From JBBPYC01 sp038200275 (lineage in GTDB: Bacteria > Pseudomonadota > Gammaproteobacteria > Burkholderiales > Burkholderiaceae_C): a stretch of DNA of 64,000 bases. The stretch is taken from contig JBBPYC010000036.1 in the NCBI GenBank assembly GCA_038200275.1, forward strand, positions 12,398 through 76,397, read 5' to 3'. The notes beneath the pieces are model-generated. The model did no database searches, was not told the origin of the DNA, and was given only the letters and a program-made list of their open reading frames with translations. The first letter of the stretch is position 1. Every line of letters starts with the position of its first letter. This document shows positions 32,145 through 43,378 of the stretch, piece after piece. Made by a program: the position numbers and the translations under genes.

Positions 32145-34517
32145 ATGAACAAAACCGAACCACTCCAACCCGAACTGCTCGACAAGATCGACGCCTACTG
32201 GCGCGCCGCCAACTACCTGTCGGTCGGCCAGATGTATCTCTATGACAATCCGTTGCTCAAGCGCCCGCTGGAACTCACCGACATCAAGCACATGCTGCTC
32301 GGCCACTGGGGCACCACGCCCGGCCAGAACTTCATCTATGCGCACTTGAACCGGGTCATCAAGGCGTACGACCTCGACATGATCTATGTGTCCGGACCCG
32401 GACACGGGGGTCCCGCCGTTGTCGCCAACACCTACCTCGAAGGCACCTACAGCGAAATCTATCCCAAGATCAGCCAAGACGAAGCAGGACTCCAGAAGCT
32501 GTTTCTCCAGTTTTCCTTTCCGGGTGGAATACCCAGCCACGCATCGCCGGAAACTCCGGGCTCGATCCACGAAGGTGGCGAACTGGGTTACTCGCTGAGT
32601 CATTCTTTCGGGGCCGTGTTTGACAACCCTGAGCTGATCGTCGCGTGCGTGGTCGGCGACGGCGAGGCTGAAACCGGCCCACTGGCGACCGCCTGGCACT
32701 CGAACAAGTTCCTCGACCCGGCCACCGACGGCGCCGTGCTGCCGATCCTGCACCTGAACGGCTACAAGATCGCCAACCCGACGATCCTCGCCCGCATTCC
32801 GCGCGAGCAACTCGATCAGCTGCTGCGCGGCTACGGCTGGACGCCGACCTTCGTCGAAGGCCACGAGCACCGGCCGATGCACGAGGCGATGGCGGCGGCG
32901 CTCGACAGCGCGATCGGCGAGATCCGGCGGATTCAGCAGGACGCGCGCCAGCACGGCAACAGCGTCGTCCCGTCGTGGCCGATGATCGTGCTCGCATCGC
33001 CGAAAGGCTGGACTGGTCCGAAGGTGGTCGACGGCAAGAAGATCGAAGGCAGCTTTCGTTCGCATCAGGTGCCGCTGTCCGATCCGGCAACGCACCCCGA
33101 GCACCTCGCGCTGCTGGAGCGGTGGCTGAAGAGCTACCGCCCGGAAGAACTTTTCGATGACGCCGGGCGCCTGCGACCGGAGCTGGCCGAGCTGGCGCCC
33201 AAGGGCGAGCGCCGCATGGGCGCGAACCCGCATGCGAACGGCGGCATCCTGCTGCGCGACCTGCACATGCCGGAGTTTCGCGACTACGCGGTCGAGCACC
33301 CAACGCGCGGGATGCAGGGCATCGGCGACACCCGGGTGCTCGCGCCCTTCCTGCGCGACGTGGCCAAGCTGAACCAGCCGCAGCGCAACTTCCGCGTGTT
33401 CGGCCCGGACGAGACGATCTCCAACGGCCTGGAAGCGCTGTTCGAGGTGACCGATCGGCAGTGGGACGCCGCCACCATTCCCGACGACGACTACCTCGCC
33501 CCGGCCGGGCGCGTCATGGAAATGCTTAGCGAGCATCAGTGCGAGGGCTGGCTCGAAGGCTATCTGCTGACCGGGCGGCACGGCCTGTTCAACTGCTACG
33601 AGGCGTTCATCCACATCATCGATTCGATGTTCAACCAGCACGCCAAGTGGCTGAAAGTGACGTCACATCTGCCGTGGCGCCGGCCGATCGCATCGCTCAA
33701 CTACCTGCTCGCCTCGCACGTCTGGCGCCAGGACCACAACGGCTTCACGCACCAGGACCCGGGCTTCCTCGACCATGTGATGAACAAGAAGGCCGAAGTC
33801 ATCCGCATCTACCTGCCGCCGGACGCCAACTGCCTGCTGTCGGTGATGGACCACTGCCTGAGGAGCCGCCACTACGTCAACGTCGTCGTCGCCGGCAAAC
33901 ACCCGGCGCCGCAATGGCTCAGCATGGACGAGGCCGTCAAGCATTGCACCGCGGGCGTCGGCATCTGGCCCTGGGCGAGCAACGACCAGCACGTCGCGCC
34001 CGATGTCGTGATGGCCTGCTGCGGCGACGTGCCGACGCTCGAGACGCTCGCCGCCGTCTCGATCCTGCGCGAGCACCTGCCCGAGCTGAAGGTGCGCGTG
34101 GTCAACGTCGTCGACCTGATGAAGCTGCAGCCGCACACCGAGCATCCGCACGGTCTTACCGACACTGAGTTCGACGACATTTTCACGAAGGACAAGCCGG
34201 TCATCTTCGCGTTTCACGGCTACCCCTGGCTGGTGCACCGGCTGACCTACCGCCGCACCAACCACGAGAACATCCATGTGCGCGGCTACAAGGAAGAAGG
34301 CACCATCACGACGCCGTTCGACATGACGGTGCTGAACGACCTGGACCGCTTCCATCTGGTGATGGACGCGGTCGACCGGTTGCCGCAGGCCGGCACGCAC
34401 GGGGTCTACCTGAAGCAGCGGCTCCGCGACAAGCTGGTCGAGCATCGGCAGTACATCGACAAGAACGGCCAGGACATGCCCGAAATCCGGGACTGGAAGT
34501 GGAGCGAACCACAATGA
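32145..34517 (+). CDS. xfp: Xylulose-5-phosphate/fructose-6-phosphate phosphoketolase
   Basis: The 790-residue protein is a full-length phosphoketolase: HWGTTPGQNFIYAHLNR, SGPGHGGPAVVANTYLEG, GDGEAETGPLATAWHSNKF for thiamine diphosphate binding, and LHLNGYKIANPTILAR. It splits xylulose-5-P or fructose-6-P with phosphate to acetyl-phosphate and a shorter sugar phosphate in the cytoplasm, yielding acetyl-P without oxygen. ATG at 32145, with AGGAACC upstream, was chosen because the protein family begins there; the frame extends upstream into the MFS gene. Its presence beside PPK2 and a broken Crp/Fnr gene fits a low-energy or low-oxygen programme. Confidence 0.95.
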   Translation: MNKTEPLQPELLDKIDAYWRAANYLSVGQMYLYDNPLLKRPLELTDIKHMLLGHWGTTPGQNFIYAHLNRVIKAYDLDMIYVSGPGHGGPAVVANTYLEGTYSEIYPKISQDEAGLQKLFLQFSFPGGIPSHASPETPGSIHEGGELGYSLSHSFGAVFDNPELIVACVVGDGEAETGPLATAWHSNKFLDPATDGAVLPILHLNGYKIANPTILARIPREQLDQLLRGYGWTPTFVEGHEHRPMHEAMAAALDSAIGEIRRIQQDARQHGNSVVPSWPMIVLASPKGWTGPKVVDGKKIEGSFRSHQVPLSDPATHPEHLALLERWLKSYRPEELFDDAGRLRPELAELAPKGERRMGANPHANGGILLRDLHMPEFRDYAVEHPTRGMQGIGDTRVLAPFLRDVAKLNQPQRNFRVFGPDETISNGLEALFEVTDRQWDAATIPDDDYLAPAGRVMEMLSEHQCEGWLEGYLLTGRHGLFNCYEAFIHIIDSMFNQHAKWLKVTSHLPWRRPIASLNYLLASHVWRQDHNGFTHQDPGFLDHVMNKKAEVIRIYLPPDANCLLSVMDHCLRSRHYVNVVVAGKHPAPQWLSMDEAVKHCTAGVGIWPWASNDQHVAPDVVMACCGDVPTLETLAAVSILREHLPELKVRVVNVVDLMKLQPHTEHPHGLTDTEFDDIFTKDKPVIFAFHGYPWLVHRLTYRRTNHENIHVRGYKEEGTITTPFDMTVLNDLDRFHLVMDAVDRLPQAGTHGVYLKQRLRDKLVEHRQYIDKNGQDMPEIRDWKWSEPQ

Positions 34518-34820
34518 CCTCGCCGGCGCCGGGCGGTCGCCGCGACGCGGCCGGCCTTCGATTCGTCAGCAGCCACTCCGGAAGACGCCAGTACCAGTGT
34601 GCTCGCCATTTGCACGGCACATCGCTCCGCGTCGGCTACCCCGGCTCGCACAGGGCCAGCAGGCGCGCGGTCGCGGCGCGGCAAGCGTTCGTTACGATCA
34701 AGCGGTGCTGGACGGGGCCGACAGGGGCCTTTCAGTGCGGCGGTCGCGCCGGTGTGCCCCCGGCACACTCCGTTCACCGTGCTCCAGCGCCCACAACGCC
34801 GCCGCAAGAAACCCGCGCCT
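34518..34820. other. Convergent intergenic region, no supported gene
   Basis: Lies between phosphoketolase (plus) and the Crp/Fnr pseudogene (minus). It contains GTGTGC-CCCCG-GCACAC at 34752-34768, a different-spacing palindrome that may be a weak terminator-like stem rather than a regulon site. Nothing else is supported. Confidence 0.45.
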
Positions 34821-35520
34821 TCAGCTGGCCGGCTGGTCCGGCAGCAGGCGGTCGTATTCCTTCTTGACCATCGCATAGCGCTCGCAGGTGCGCTTCTCCA
34901 GTCCCTGGCGATCCAGCACCGTGATGTGGCCGCGCGCATAGCGGATCAGACCGCTTTCTGCAGCTTGAGCGCGCCTTCGGTGACGCCTTCGCGGCGCACG
35001 CCGAGCATGCTGGCGATCAGCTCCTGCGTCATCGCCAGCTCGCTGGACCGCAGCCGGTCGAGGCTCAGCAGCAGCCAGCTGCACAACTGCTGATCGAGCG
35101 AATGATGCCGGTTGCAGATCGCGGTCTGCGCCATCTGCGTGATCAGCGCCTGGGTGTAGCGCAGCAGTAGGTGCATCGCCGGCCCGGCGCGCTCGAACAC
35201 GGCCTTGACGGCGCGCGCGCTAAGCCGCCAGACCGCGCCCGCGCTCTGCACGACGGCGCGGCTGGGCGTGGACTCGCCGCCCATGAAGAGCGAGTGCCAA
35301 CCACGGCGATCTCGGCCGACGCGCCGTCCTCCACCACGTACAGCAGCGAGACGATCGCCGTGGCGGGGAAGTACACATGGCCGAGCGTGCGGCCCGATTC
35401 GTACATCATGTGGCCCAACGGCAGATCCACCCACTCGAGCAACGGTTGCCAGCGCTGCCACTCGTCTTCAGGCAGCGCGGCCAGCAGGTGGTTCAGCCGG
35501 GGACCGAGCGGGGGCGGCAT
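34821..35520 (-). pseudogene. Crp/Fnr-family regulator, broken by a deletion and a frameshift
   Basis: Three frames must be joined. Frame 1 (35520 to about 35297) has the N-terminus MPPPLGPRLNHLLAAL, YFPATAIVSLLYVVEDG and EIAVVG of the cyclic-nucleotide-binding fold. Frame 2 goes on with SLFMGGESTPSRAVVQSAG and runs through the helix-turn-helix TQELIASMLGVRREGVTEGA. The text between EIAVVG and SLFMGG lacks about six residues expected in the family (NEGLVGV-like), so a small deletion is likely. Frame 3 (from about 34975) has LIRYARGHITVLDRQGLE and ends EYDRLLPDQPAS. A single missing base near 34965 explains the second break. Unless these are sequence errors, the regulator is inactive. Confidence 0.8.
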
Positions 35521-35589
35521 GGCTGTAGCCGGGGGGGAGAACGCGCATGACGGACCTGCTGCACGACGATAGCGGCATTACGTGCGATT

Positions 35590-35610
35590 GGGCTATCCAT
35601 TTAACCGGAG
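35590..35610. repeat. IS1595 left inverted repeat core
   Basis: Perfect 21-bp match (inverted) to 36677-36697; starts GGGCTATCC and ends CCGGAG. Confidence 0.85.
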
Positions 35611-35629
35611 CTAGGCGCATACGATCGTT

Positions 35630-36686
35630 ATGGAGCGTCCGAGCGCAGGCATTCACTACCCCGGTTCCCTCGGCGAGTTTCAGACGTGGTTCCAGTCCGA
35701 CGCGGACTGCCTGGACTATCTCGAGTGGCTGCGATGGCCGTCCGGGTTCGTCTGCCCGCAATGCGGCCACGCTGCTGCTGGGTGGCAGCTGGGAGACGGA
35801 AGGTTCATGTGCACAGACTGTGGCCGCCGCACGTCCGTGACGGCGGGCACCATCTTCGACCGAACCCGCACGCCGCTCACGGTCTGGTTTGCTGCCTGCT
35901 GGAACTTCGCCTGCGGTAAAGACGGAATCTCGGCCTTGAGTCTGAAGCGCACCTTGGAGATCGGTTCGTACCAGACGGCTTGGGCGATGCTGCACCGGCT
36001 GCGATTCGTCCTGGTGCGTCCCGATCGGGAACGCCTGCGCGGCAAGGTCGAGGTGGACGAAACGTACATCGGCGGACTCGACCCCGGGTTACCTGGAGGG
36101 CGTGCCCCAGGCAAGAAGGTCCTGACGTGCGTTGCAGTCGAGATCCTGCAGCCCAAGGGATTCGGCCGCTGCCGCATGGCACCCGTAGCGGATGCCTCGG
36201 CGCAGTCGCTGCTGGCCTTTGTGTCGACGAACGTCGAGCCAGGGGCAACCGTGATCACCGATGCCTGGCAGGGCTACCGAGGATTGGAGAGGAAAGGCTA
36301 CCTCCATGACCGTCGCAGCCAGCGGGCAGCCAGCGCGCGTGGCGAAGACCCGGGCGCGCTGCTGCCAGGCGTGCATTGGACCGCGTCCCTGGCAAAACGC
36401 TGGCTGCTCGGCACACATCAGGCAGCGGTGGACGCCGCACACTTGCCCAGCTACCTCAATTGAGTTTGTGTTTCGCTTCAATCGCCGCCACTCCCGTAGC
36501 CGCGGGATGCTGTTCTACAGAGTCCTCGAACTCGCCGTTGCCCATGACCCAGTGCGCTACCAAGACCTCGCGCGGACGAAAAACCCCAAGGCGAAGAAGC
36601 CGAAGCCGCCTGGAAAACGCGGGCATCCTCCAAGCCTGGAGCGCCCTTGGCAGAACCGGCCATGGAGGCAGCATCACTCCGGTTAA
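35630..36686 (+). pseudogene. IS1595-family transposase, frameshifted near the C-terminus
   Basis: From ATG at 35630 the frame has a zinc ribbon (FVCPQCGHAA, FMCTDCGRRTS), the segment ACGKDGISALSLKRTLEIGS for helix-turn-helix, and the DDE core with EVDETYIGGL and VITDAWQGYRGL. It stops at 36463 after HLPSYLN. The missing end, EFVFRFNRRHSRSRGMLFYR, is found in the +1-shifted frame that runs on to 36686. One extra T near 36460 explains the break, so the enzyme is probably inactive unless frameshifting occurs. Confidence 0.8.
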
Positions 36687-36697
36687 ATGGATAGCCC
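36677..36697. repeat. IS1595 right inverted repeat core
   Basis: Perfect 21-bp inverted copy of 35590-35610; overlaps the last codons of the transposase frame. Confidence 0.85.
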
Positions 36698-36795
36698 AAA
36701 AGGACGTTATCAATACTAAAAGTGGGGCTTGACCAATCAGTCTGGCTGACTACGACGGGAGTCGGTCGACGCCTCTTCCAGCCATGCCGTCGAAG

Positions 36796-36812
36796 TTAAG
36801 TCGCAGTTAAGG
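36796..36812 (+). promoter_or_regulatory. PmrA-box-like direct repeat GTTAAG-TCGCA-GTTAAG
   Basis: Two identical hexamers with an 11-bp period, 48 nt upstream of the GT2 gene start. The known PmrA/QseB-type box is YTTAAK-N5-YTTAAK. Similar repeats occur at 44721, 46659 and 53366. A PmrA-like response regulator is encoded at 43379. Confidence 0.6.
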
Positions 36813-36860
36813 CACTCCCCGCCAGACTCGCGCCCGGCATCCAACGCTGCAAGGGTCCGT

Positions 36861-37951
<1,091 letters not shown>

Positions 37952-37955
<4 letters not shown>

Positions 37956-39547
37956 CCATGCCGGATGGAAGGGCGGCAGGCGCGGACCCTGCGACCGGCC
38001 GCGACATCCTGCTCGCATTCCTGGTGTTCGCGTGGCTGGGTGCGACAGCTTGGGCACGGCCACTGATGCTGCCCGATGAGGGCCGCTATGTCGGTGTGGC
38101 CTGGGAGATGATGCGCTCGGGCGACTGGATCACGCCCACGCTCAACGGCTTGCCGTACTTTCACAAGCCGCCGCTGTTTTACTGGATCACGGCCGGTTCG
38201 ATGTCGGTGTTCGGCACGAATGAATGGGCAGCGCGCGCGGCCCCGCTGTTGGGCGCGTGGGTCGCAGCGATGGCGCTCTACCTGTTAGTGCGGCGCTGGG
38301 TGGACCGTCGGTCGGCGAACACGACCTTGCTGGTGTTGCTGGCGCAGCCGCTGTTTTTCGGCGCGGCGCAGTTTGCCAACTTGGACATGCTGGTGACGGG
38401 CTGCATCACCGCGGCGGTCGTGCTCGCAGCCCACGCCGCACTTTGCAGCGAGCGCGGGCTGCCCTATCGCAACGCGCTGGCGGCAGCGTATGCCGCCGCC
38501 GCTCTGGGTGTGTTGGCCAAAGGCTTGATCGGCATCGTCATTCCAGCATTGATTATTGGCGCTTGGCTACTTGCACGCCGCCGCTGGCGCGTGCTGTTCG
38601 CCCTGCTGTGGTGGCCCGGCATTGCGCTGTTTCTGCTGCTGACGGCGCCCTGGTTCATCGCGATGCAATTGAAACTCTCAGACTTCTCGTATTACTTCTT
38701 CGTCGTCCAACATTTCAAGCGCTTTACTGCAGGCGGCTTCAACAACGTGCAGCCGTTCTGGTTCTACCCATCGTTGTTGATTCTGTTCTGCCTGCCCTGG
38801 CTGCCCTGGCTGGCGCGGCTGCCGATCGGCGCCAACTATCTGAGCGACCCCCAGCGTGGCCCGGTCAGACTGCTGATGCTGCTGTGGGTGGTGCTGGTCG
38901 CGCTGTTCTTCTCGCTGCCGAAATCGAAGCCGGTCGGCTACATCCTGCCCGCGGTTCCGCCGCTGGCCTTTCTGCTGGCGGAAGGGTTCGCGCTGTTGAC
39001 GACGCCATCGACCCGTTCTCGCAGAATTTGGGCTGCAGGCACCGGCTTGGCTGCCGCGCTCGGAATGACCACCGTGATCTGGCTGTCGGTCGTACCGATG
39101 CGATCTTCCAAGGAAGTCGCCCTCGCATTGGAAGCACACCGCGGCGCGGGGGACCAGATCGTGCTGCTGAATCGGTTTCTGTTCGATCTGCCCTTCTACG
39201 CCAAACTCGGCGCGCCGATGAAAGTCGTCGACGACTGGGACAGCAGCCAGATTCAGCAAGGCGACAGCTGGCGCAAGGAACTCAGCGACGCGGGTCGTTT
39301 TGATCGTGCACGTGCAGCACACACGCTGATCGCAGGAACAAGCTTGCCTGCGCTGCTGTGCCGGGCACCCGTGACTTGGGTGATCGGGTCCAGCGAGTCA
39401 CCAGCAGATTACCCATTCCTTGCTGCAGCGCATTTGATCGCTTCCACCAGAAAACTCGCGCTGTGGCGACTGGACGCCGCCGCACCGGAAGCGGCTACGG
39501 CGCTGGCTTGTGCAGGCGGGGCCGAGTCCGATGGATCCCACCTGTGA
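37952..39547 (+). CDS. GT39/ArnT-like integral membrane glycosyltransferase
   Basis: The 531-residue protein has about ten to twelve helices and the first-loop signature MLPDEGRYVGVAWEMMRSGDWITP, with LNGLPYFHKPPLFYWITA, typical of ArnT (Glt_39/PMT) transferases that move a sugar from undecaprenyl phosphate to lipid A in the periplasm. The start GTG overlaps the stop of the GT2 gene (GTGA); an ATG follows two codons later. With the GT2 gene this forms a likely sugar-loading and transfer pair. Confidence 0.88.
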
Positions 39548-39689
39548 TGGTTCCAGACGCTGCGCGATTTCCAGCCCATGTGTTGCGGCTCCCACCTGCG
39601 CATTGGCGGCTGCTCAACTTGATGTCGGCCTCGCCGTCATTCCAGACCGATGGCAACGCTTTTTTCTCCGAAGCCGACGGGAGGCATGC

Positions 39690-41258
39690 GTGAGCCATAT
39701 CGATTCCGACGCAGGGCCAGTGCCGGGTGCACTCACCATCGGCATCCCTGTCGTGGATGCGCGTCTTGGCAACCCCACCGCGGATACCTCGCTGCATGCT
39801 CGCCTGGTCGGCGTCGGCTTGCTGGTGTTCGCGGCCGTCTGGCTGACTCAGCTGGCGTTCTTGAGTCTCGCGCCGCCGGCCGACAACATCGAGCAGTTGA
39901 GTTGGGTGCGCTCGCTGGAATGGGGCTACTACAAGCATCCGCCGCTGCCCACCTGGCTGTTGTGGCTGCCGGTGAAGGTATTCGGCCTCTCGGCGTGGAC
40001 CAGCTATCTCGTGGGAGCCGCTTTCACGCTGGCCGCGATGGGATTGTTGTGGAGACTGCTGGCCACGCTTCGCGGCTCCGGCTACGCCAGCATTGCGCTG
40101 CTGGCGGTCCTGTGCATGACGTACTACAACGGGCGACTCAACTATTACAACCACAACATCGTTCTGATGGTGCTGTCCACGGCCAGCGCGGCACTTTGCT
40201 GGCAAGCCTTTGCAACGCGTCGGCTGCGCTGGTGGTTCGCACTCGGGGTCGTACTCGGCTTGGGCGCCCTGACCAAGTACCAGATCGCCGTGACCATGGC
40301 GTCGGCGCTGGTGTTTTTCATTCATGCACGCGGCTGGCGCGATCCCGTGCATCGAGGGGGGGGTCTGCTGTGCTGCCTGGTGGCGCTGCTGATGTTTGTG
40401 CCGCACATTGAATGGCTTCGAACCCATGACTTCGGGCCGATCGGCTACGCCATCGAGTCTTCGCTCGGCGCGCGCATCGCCGGATCGGATCGCATCTTAG
40501 AGACCGCACACTGGCTCGCCGATCAGCTCTTGAATCGGGCGTTCCCGGCGTGGCTGTTGCTGATCGCGGCAGGCTTTTGGGCGCGGCGCGCAGGTCGGCG
40601 GACACTGCCCTCCGCAGTGGCCTCGAGTGGAACCAAAGCCAACGACCCGGCCAAGGCTCTGTTGCTGGCCTGGGGCGTGGTGCCGCTGGTGTTCATGCCG
40701 CTGGTCGCCCTGCTCTCGGGCGCGGATCTGCAGCTGCAATGGGGCACGCCGTTTCTGCTCTTCGCCGTCCCGGCAGCGATGGAGCTGCTGCCGGGATACG
40801 AATGGAACCGCATCGATCTGCGCCGCGTGCTGCTGGTATTCCTCGTCTTTCAAGCCCTGTTGCTCGCAGTCAATTTCGTCACGTCGTCCCGTGGACCGCC
40901 TGGATTGCGCGACGGGCATTGGAGCACTTTCAATTCCGCCGCGCTTGCCACCGACCTTGCGCGGTCGGCGCGCACCGCTCTGGGCGGACCGATCCGGATC
41001 GTGGGCGGCGACGCGGCGATCGCGGGCACACTGGCGCTGCAGTTGCTCGAACAGCCGCTTGTGCTGATCGACGGCCGTCTCGACCGCAGTCCATGGGTCA
41101 GCCGCGATTTGCTGCAGCGCTGCGGCGCCCTGCTGCTGCTGACCAAAGCGGCACCGATCGATGCAAAACCGCTCGGTCTGGATTTTCCCGGCCTGAAATG
41201 GCGCGTGATCGCACCAAGCGCCGGGGCCGGCCCTTGCCCGGATAAAGTTCCGATGTAG
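39690..41258 (+). CDS. GT39-like membrane glycosyltransferase (second)
   Basis: The 522-residue protein has the loop LSWVRSLEWGYYKHPPLPTW corresponding to the acidic/KPP region of GT39 enzymes and about ten membrane helices. It is a distant paralogue of the ArnT-like gene before it. The GTG at 39690, with GGGAGG five nt upstream, is preferred; the open frame extends to 39510 but that part overlaps the previous gene and lacks a site. It precedes a DedA gene by only 9 nt. Confidence 0.82.
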   Translation: MSHIDSDAGPVPGALTIGIPVVDARLGNPTADTSLHARLVGVGLLVFAAVWLTQLAFLSLAPPADNIEQLSWVRSLEWGYYKHPPLPTWLLWLPVKVFGLSAWTSYLVGAAFTLAAMGLLWRLLATLRGSGYASIALLAVLCMTYYNGRLNYYNHNIVLMVLSTASAALCWQAFATRRLRWWFALGVVLGLGALTKYQIAVTMASALVFFIHARGWRDPVHRGGGLLCCLVALLMFVPHIEWLRTHDFGPIGYAIESSLGARIAGSDRILETAHWLADQLLNRAFPAWLLLIAAGFWARRAGRRTLPSAVASSGTKANDPAKALLLAWGVVPLVFMPLVALLSGADLQLQWGTPFLLFAVPAAMELLPGYEWNRIDLRRVLLVFLVFQALLLAVNFVTSSRGPPGLRDGHWSTFNSAALATDLARSARTALGGPIRIVGGDAAIAGTLALQLLEQPLVLIDGRLDRSPWVSRDLLQRCGALLLLTKAAPIDAKPLGLDFPGLKWRVIAPSAGAGPCPDKVPM

Positions 41259-41267
41259 GAAACGACT

Positions 41268-41876
41268 ATGGCAAACTGGATTATCGAATTCATCGGACAG
41301 CAGGGCTATCTCGGGGTTGCCTTGCTCATGATTCTGGAGAACGTGTTTCCGCCGATCCCTTCCGAGTTGATCATGCCGTTCGCAGGGTTCGTGGCAGCAC
41401 GCGGTGATCTCAACGGGGTCGGCGTGCTGCTCGCCGGCACCGTCGGCTCGGTACTCGGGACCATGCCTTGGTACGTCGCTGGAAGATTCCTGAGTGTCGA
41501 TCGCCTCAAAGCCTGGGCCGGGCGCCACGGCCGCTGGCTGGCGATGTCGCCCGGTGACATCGAGCAGGCCGAGCACTGGTTTCGGCGTCGCGGCGAGCGC
41601 GCGGTGTTTCTGGGCCGCATGGTGCCGGCGGTGCGCAGCGTCATCTCGGCACCGGCGGGCATCGTCGGCATGGGTTTGCCGCGCTTCCTGGCGTGGTCGA
41701 TCGCCGGCTCGATGCTTTGGGTCGGCGCGCTGGTAGCGCTCGGCTATCTGCTCGAAGATCAGTACGACCGCGTGGCGCAGTGGATCGACCCGGTTTCCAA
41801 GATCATCGTCGGCGTTGCTGTGATCGCCTACTTATGGCGGGTCGTGACCTTCAAGAAGGTTGACGAAACCGCATAA
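41268..41876 (+). CDS. DedA-family membrane protein
   Basis: The 202-residue protein has the DedA/VTT features: ENVFPPIPSELIMPFAGF near residue 25, a GTMPWYVAGR box, FLGRMVPAVRSVISAPAGIVGM and four to five helices. DedA proteins are lipid flippases/transporters, including undecaprenyl-phosphate recycling, and support envelope stress tolerance and polymyxin resistance. Last gene of the GT2-GT39-GT39-DedA operon. Confidence 0.92.
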   Translation: MANWIIEFIGQQGYLGVALLMILENVFPPIPSELIMPFAGFVAARGDLNGVGVLLAGTVGSVLGTMPWYVAGRFLSVDRLKAWAGRHGRWLAMSPGDIEQAEHWFRRRGERAVFLGRMVPAVRSVISAPAGIVGMGLPRFLAWSIAGSMLWVGALVALGYLLEDQYDRVAQWIDPVSKIIVGVAVIAYLWRVVTFKKVDETA

Positions 41877-42013
41877 CGGTGCCGTAGTGAGTAGCGCGTG
41901 CTCACGTGCCGGTGCGGATGTTCAAGGCACGCCAGCGTCGAGATCGTCTTAATGCCTGCGGCCATCGACACTGCCACCGCTTCCGACGGCTATCGATCGC
42001 AATCGATAGCCAT

Positions 42014-43378
42014 TCAAGCGCTTGTTCGTAATGTGACCGCTGCCTGGAAAACGACGCGAACCTCTAGCCCTGTACCGCTTTTTGACGTGTGCAGGCTGAC
42101 CTCCGCTTGGTGTCGTTCAGCAATCGCTTGCACGATCGAAAGCCCGAGCCCGCTACCGTCGGTTTCATAGGCAGCCGCGCCCTCGCCGCGGTAAAACCGA
42201 TCGAACACGCGCAGACGTTCAGCAGGCGAAATCCCTGGTCCGTTATCGATCACTTGCAGCGCGGGCCGCTCGTCCAACCATCCCACTGCAACGTCCACAA
42301 CACCGCCCGCTGGCGTGTAACGCAGCGCATTCTCGACGAGGTTGTTAAGCAGCACGGTGAGCTGCTGGCGGTCCCCGATCATGCGGACTTCAGCCCCCGC
42401 GTCCGCACCCAGATCGATGTCCTTGCGATCCGCCTTGATGCTCATCGCGCCCACCACCGAGTGCGCAAGGCTGGCCAGATCGATTGGCTCTGAGCGCAAG
42501 GCTTCGCCGTCGGCGCCGGAGCGTGCGACCTGCAGCAACTGTTCGATCAGCCGCTGCGAGCGTTCGATGCCGGATTTAAGCTCTGCAAGAGCTGCTGCAC
42601 GGGTTGCCTCATCGAGCGATTGTTCGAGTAGTTGCGCCTGCAGGCGAATGGCGGTCGCCGGCGTGCGCAGCTCGTGCGCCGCATCGGCCAGAAAGCGCCG
42701 ATGGGCTGTCAAAGCGGTCGACAGCCGACTCATGAGACCATTGACCGCGACAGCAAGCGGCATCAGCTCTCGTGGCACGTCGCTGGTTGGAATCGGCTCC
42801 AGCGAATGCTCGCTACGAGCTGCCACGTCGCGCGCGGCAGCGTCAAGCGGCAGGAGACCTCGCCGCAGCGCAAACACCATCAGACCGCCGACCCCCACGA
42901 TCAGCAGCAACATGGGCGGCAGGACCTGCGCTGCCGATTCCTGCGCAATCTCGCTGCGTCCCGCCTTGCGCTGTGCAGCCTGAACCACGCCGTCGTCGCT
43001 CACGGCGGTATAGACAATCCAGGCCTCGCCGTTCGATACGGGATATGACAGACCCTCGTTGGCAGAAAACGGCAAACGAACGCTTGGATCCGAGACAAAG
43101 ACCCGAGCACCCGCTCGGTCCCATGTCTGCGTCACGATGTCGGCATCGTCACGCCCGCTTGCATCGACCGATGCCAAAACAGCCGCCGGGTTCGGCTCCT
43201 GCCCGTGACCCGAGTGATGGTAGGTCGCCACCGCGGTCGCCACGTTCTTGAGGTCGAAGTTGAACACTTCGTTCATCTCGTCGACCGTGACGAGGTAAGT
43301 CACGAGCGTGACCAGGACCAGACCTAGGCTCAGCGCCCCAACCACCCAAACCACGAGATAGCGTTCGATCGAACGCAT
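42014..43378 (-). CDS. Sensor histidine kinase, QseC/PmrB-like
   Basis: The 454-residue protein has two membrane helices (about 11-32 and 151-172), a periplasmic loop, a HAMP-like linker, the H box FLADAAHELRTPATAIRLQ with the phospho-His, the N box LVENALRYTPAGG, and G boxes DNGPGISP and GSGLGLSIVQ. It starts directly after the stop of the response regulator gene (TGAATG). Ligand unknown. Confidence 0.93.
   Translation of the reverse strand: MRSIERYLVVWVVGALSLGLVLVTLVTYLVTVDEMNEVFNFDLKNVATAVATYHHSGHGQEPNPAAVLASVDASGRDDADIVTQTWDRAGARVFVSDPSVRLPFSANEGLSYPVSNGEAWIVYTAVSDDGVVQAAQRKAGRSEIAQESAAQVLPPMLLLIVGVGGLMVFALRRGLLPLDAAARDVAARSEHSLEPIPTSDVPRELMPLAVAVNGLMSRLSTALTAHRRFLADAAHELRTPATAIRLQAQLLEQSLDEATRAAALAELKSGIERSQRLIEQLLQVARSGADGEALRSEPIDLASLAHSVVGAMSIKADRKDIDLGADAGAEVRMIGDRQQLTVLLNNLVENALRYTPAGGVVDVAVGWLDERPALQVIDNGPGISPAERLRVFDRFYRGEGAAAYETDGSGLGLSIVQAIAERHQAEVSLHTSKSGTGLEVRVVFQAAVTLRTSA

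Larger units (their letters stand above)
35574..36713 (+). mobile_element. IS1595-family insertion sequence
   Basis: A transposase gene is framed by a perfect 21-bp inverted repeat (35590-35610 and 36677-36697, beginning GGGCTATCCATTTAACCGGA). Beyond it, the weaker matches GCATTACGT on the left and ACGTTATC on the right carry the ends outwards, as in other IS1595 elements. About 1.1 kb long. I could not define the target-site duplication by eye. It separates the stress-gene region from the envelope-modification region. Confidence 0.8.

Noticed and set aside
32112..33641. A 509-codon minus-strand frame opposite phosphoketolase
   Set aside because: Shadow of a complete, well-conserved gene; no motif of its own.
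34752..34768. GTGTGC-CCCCG-GCACAC palindrome
   Set aside because: The arms are offset and the centre is 5 bp, unlike the 4-bp centre of the regulon sites, and it lies between convergent genes where no promoter is expected.
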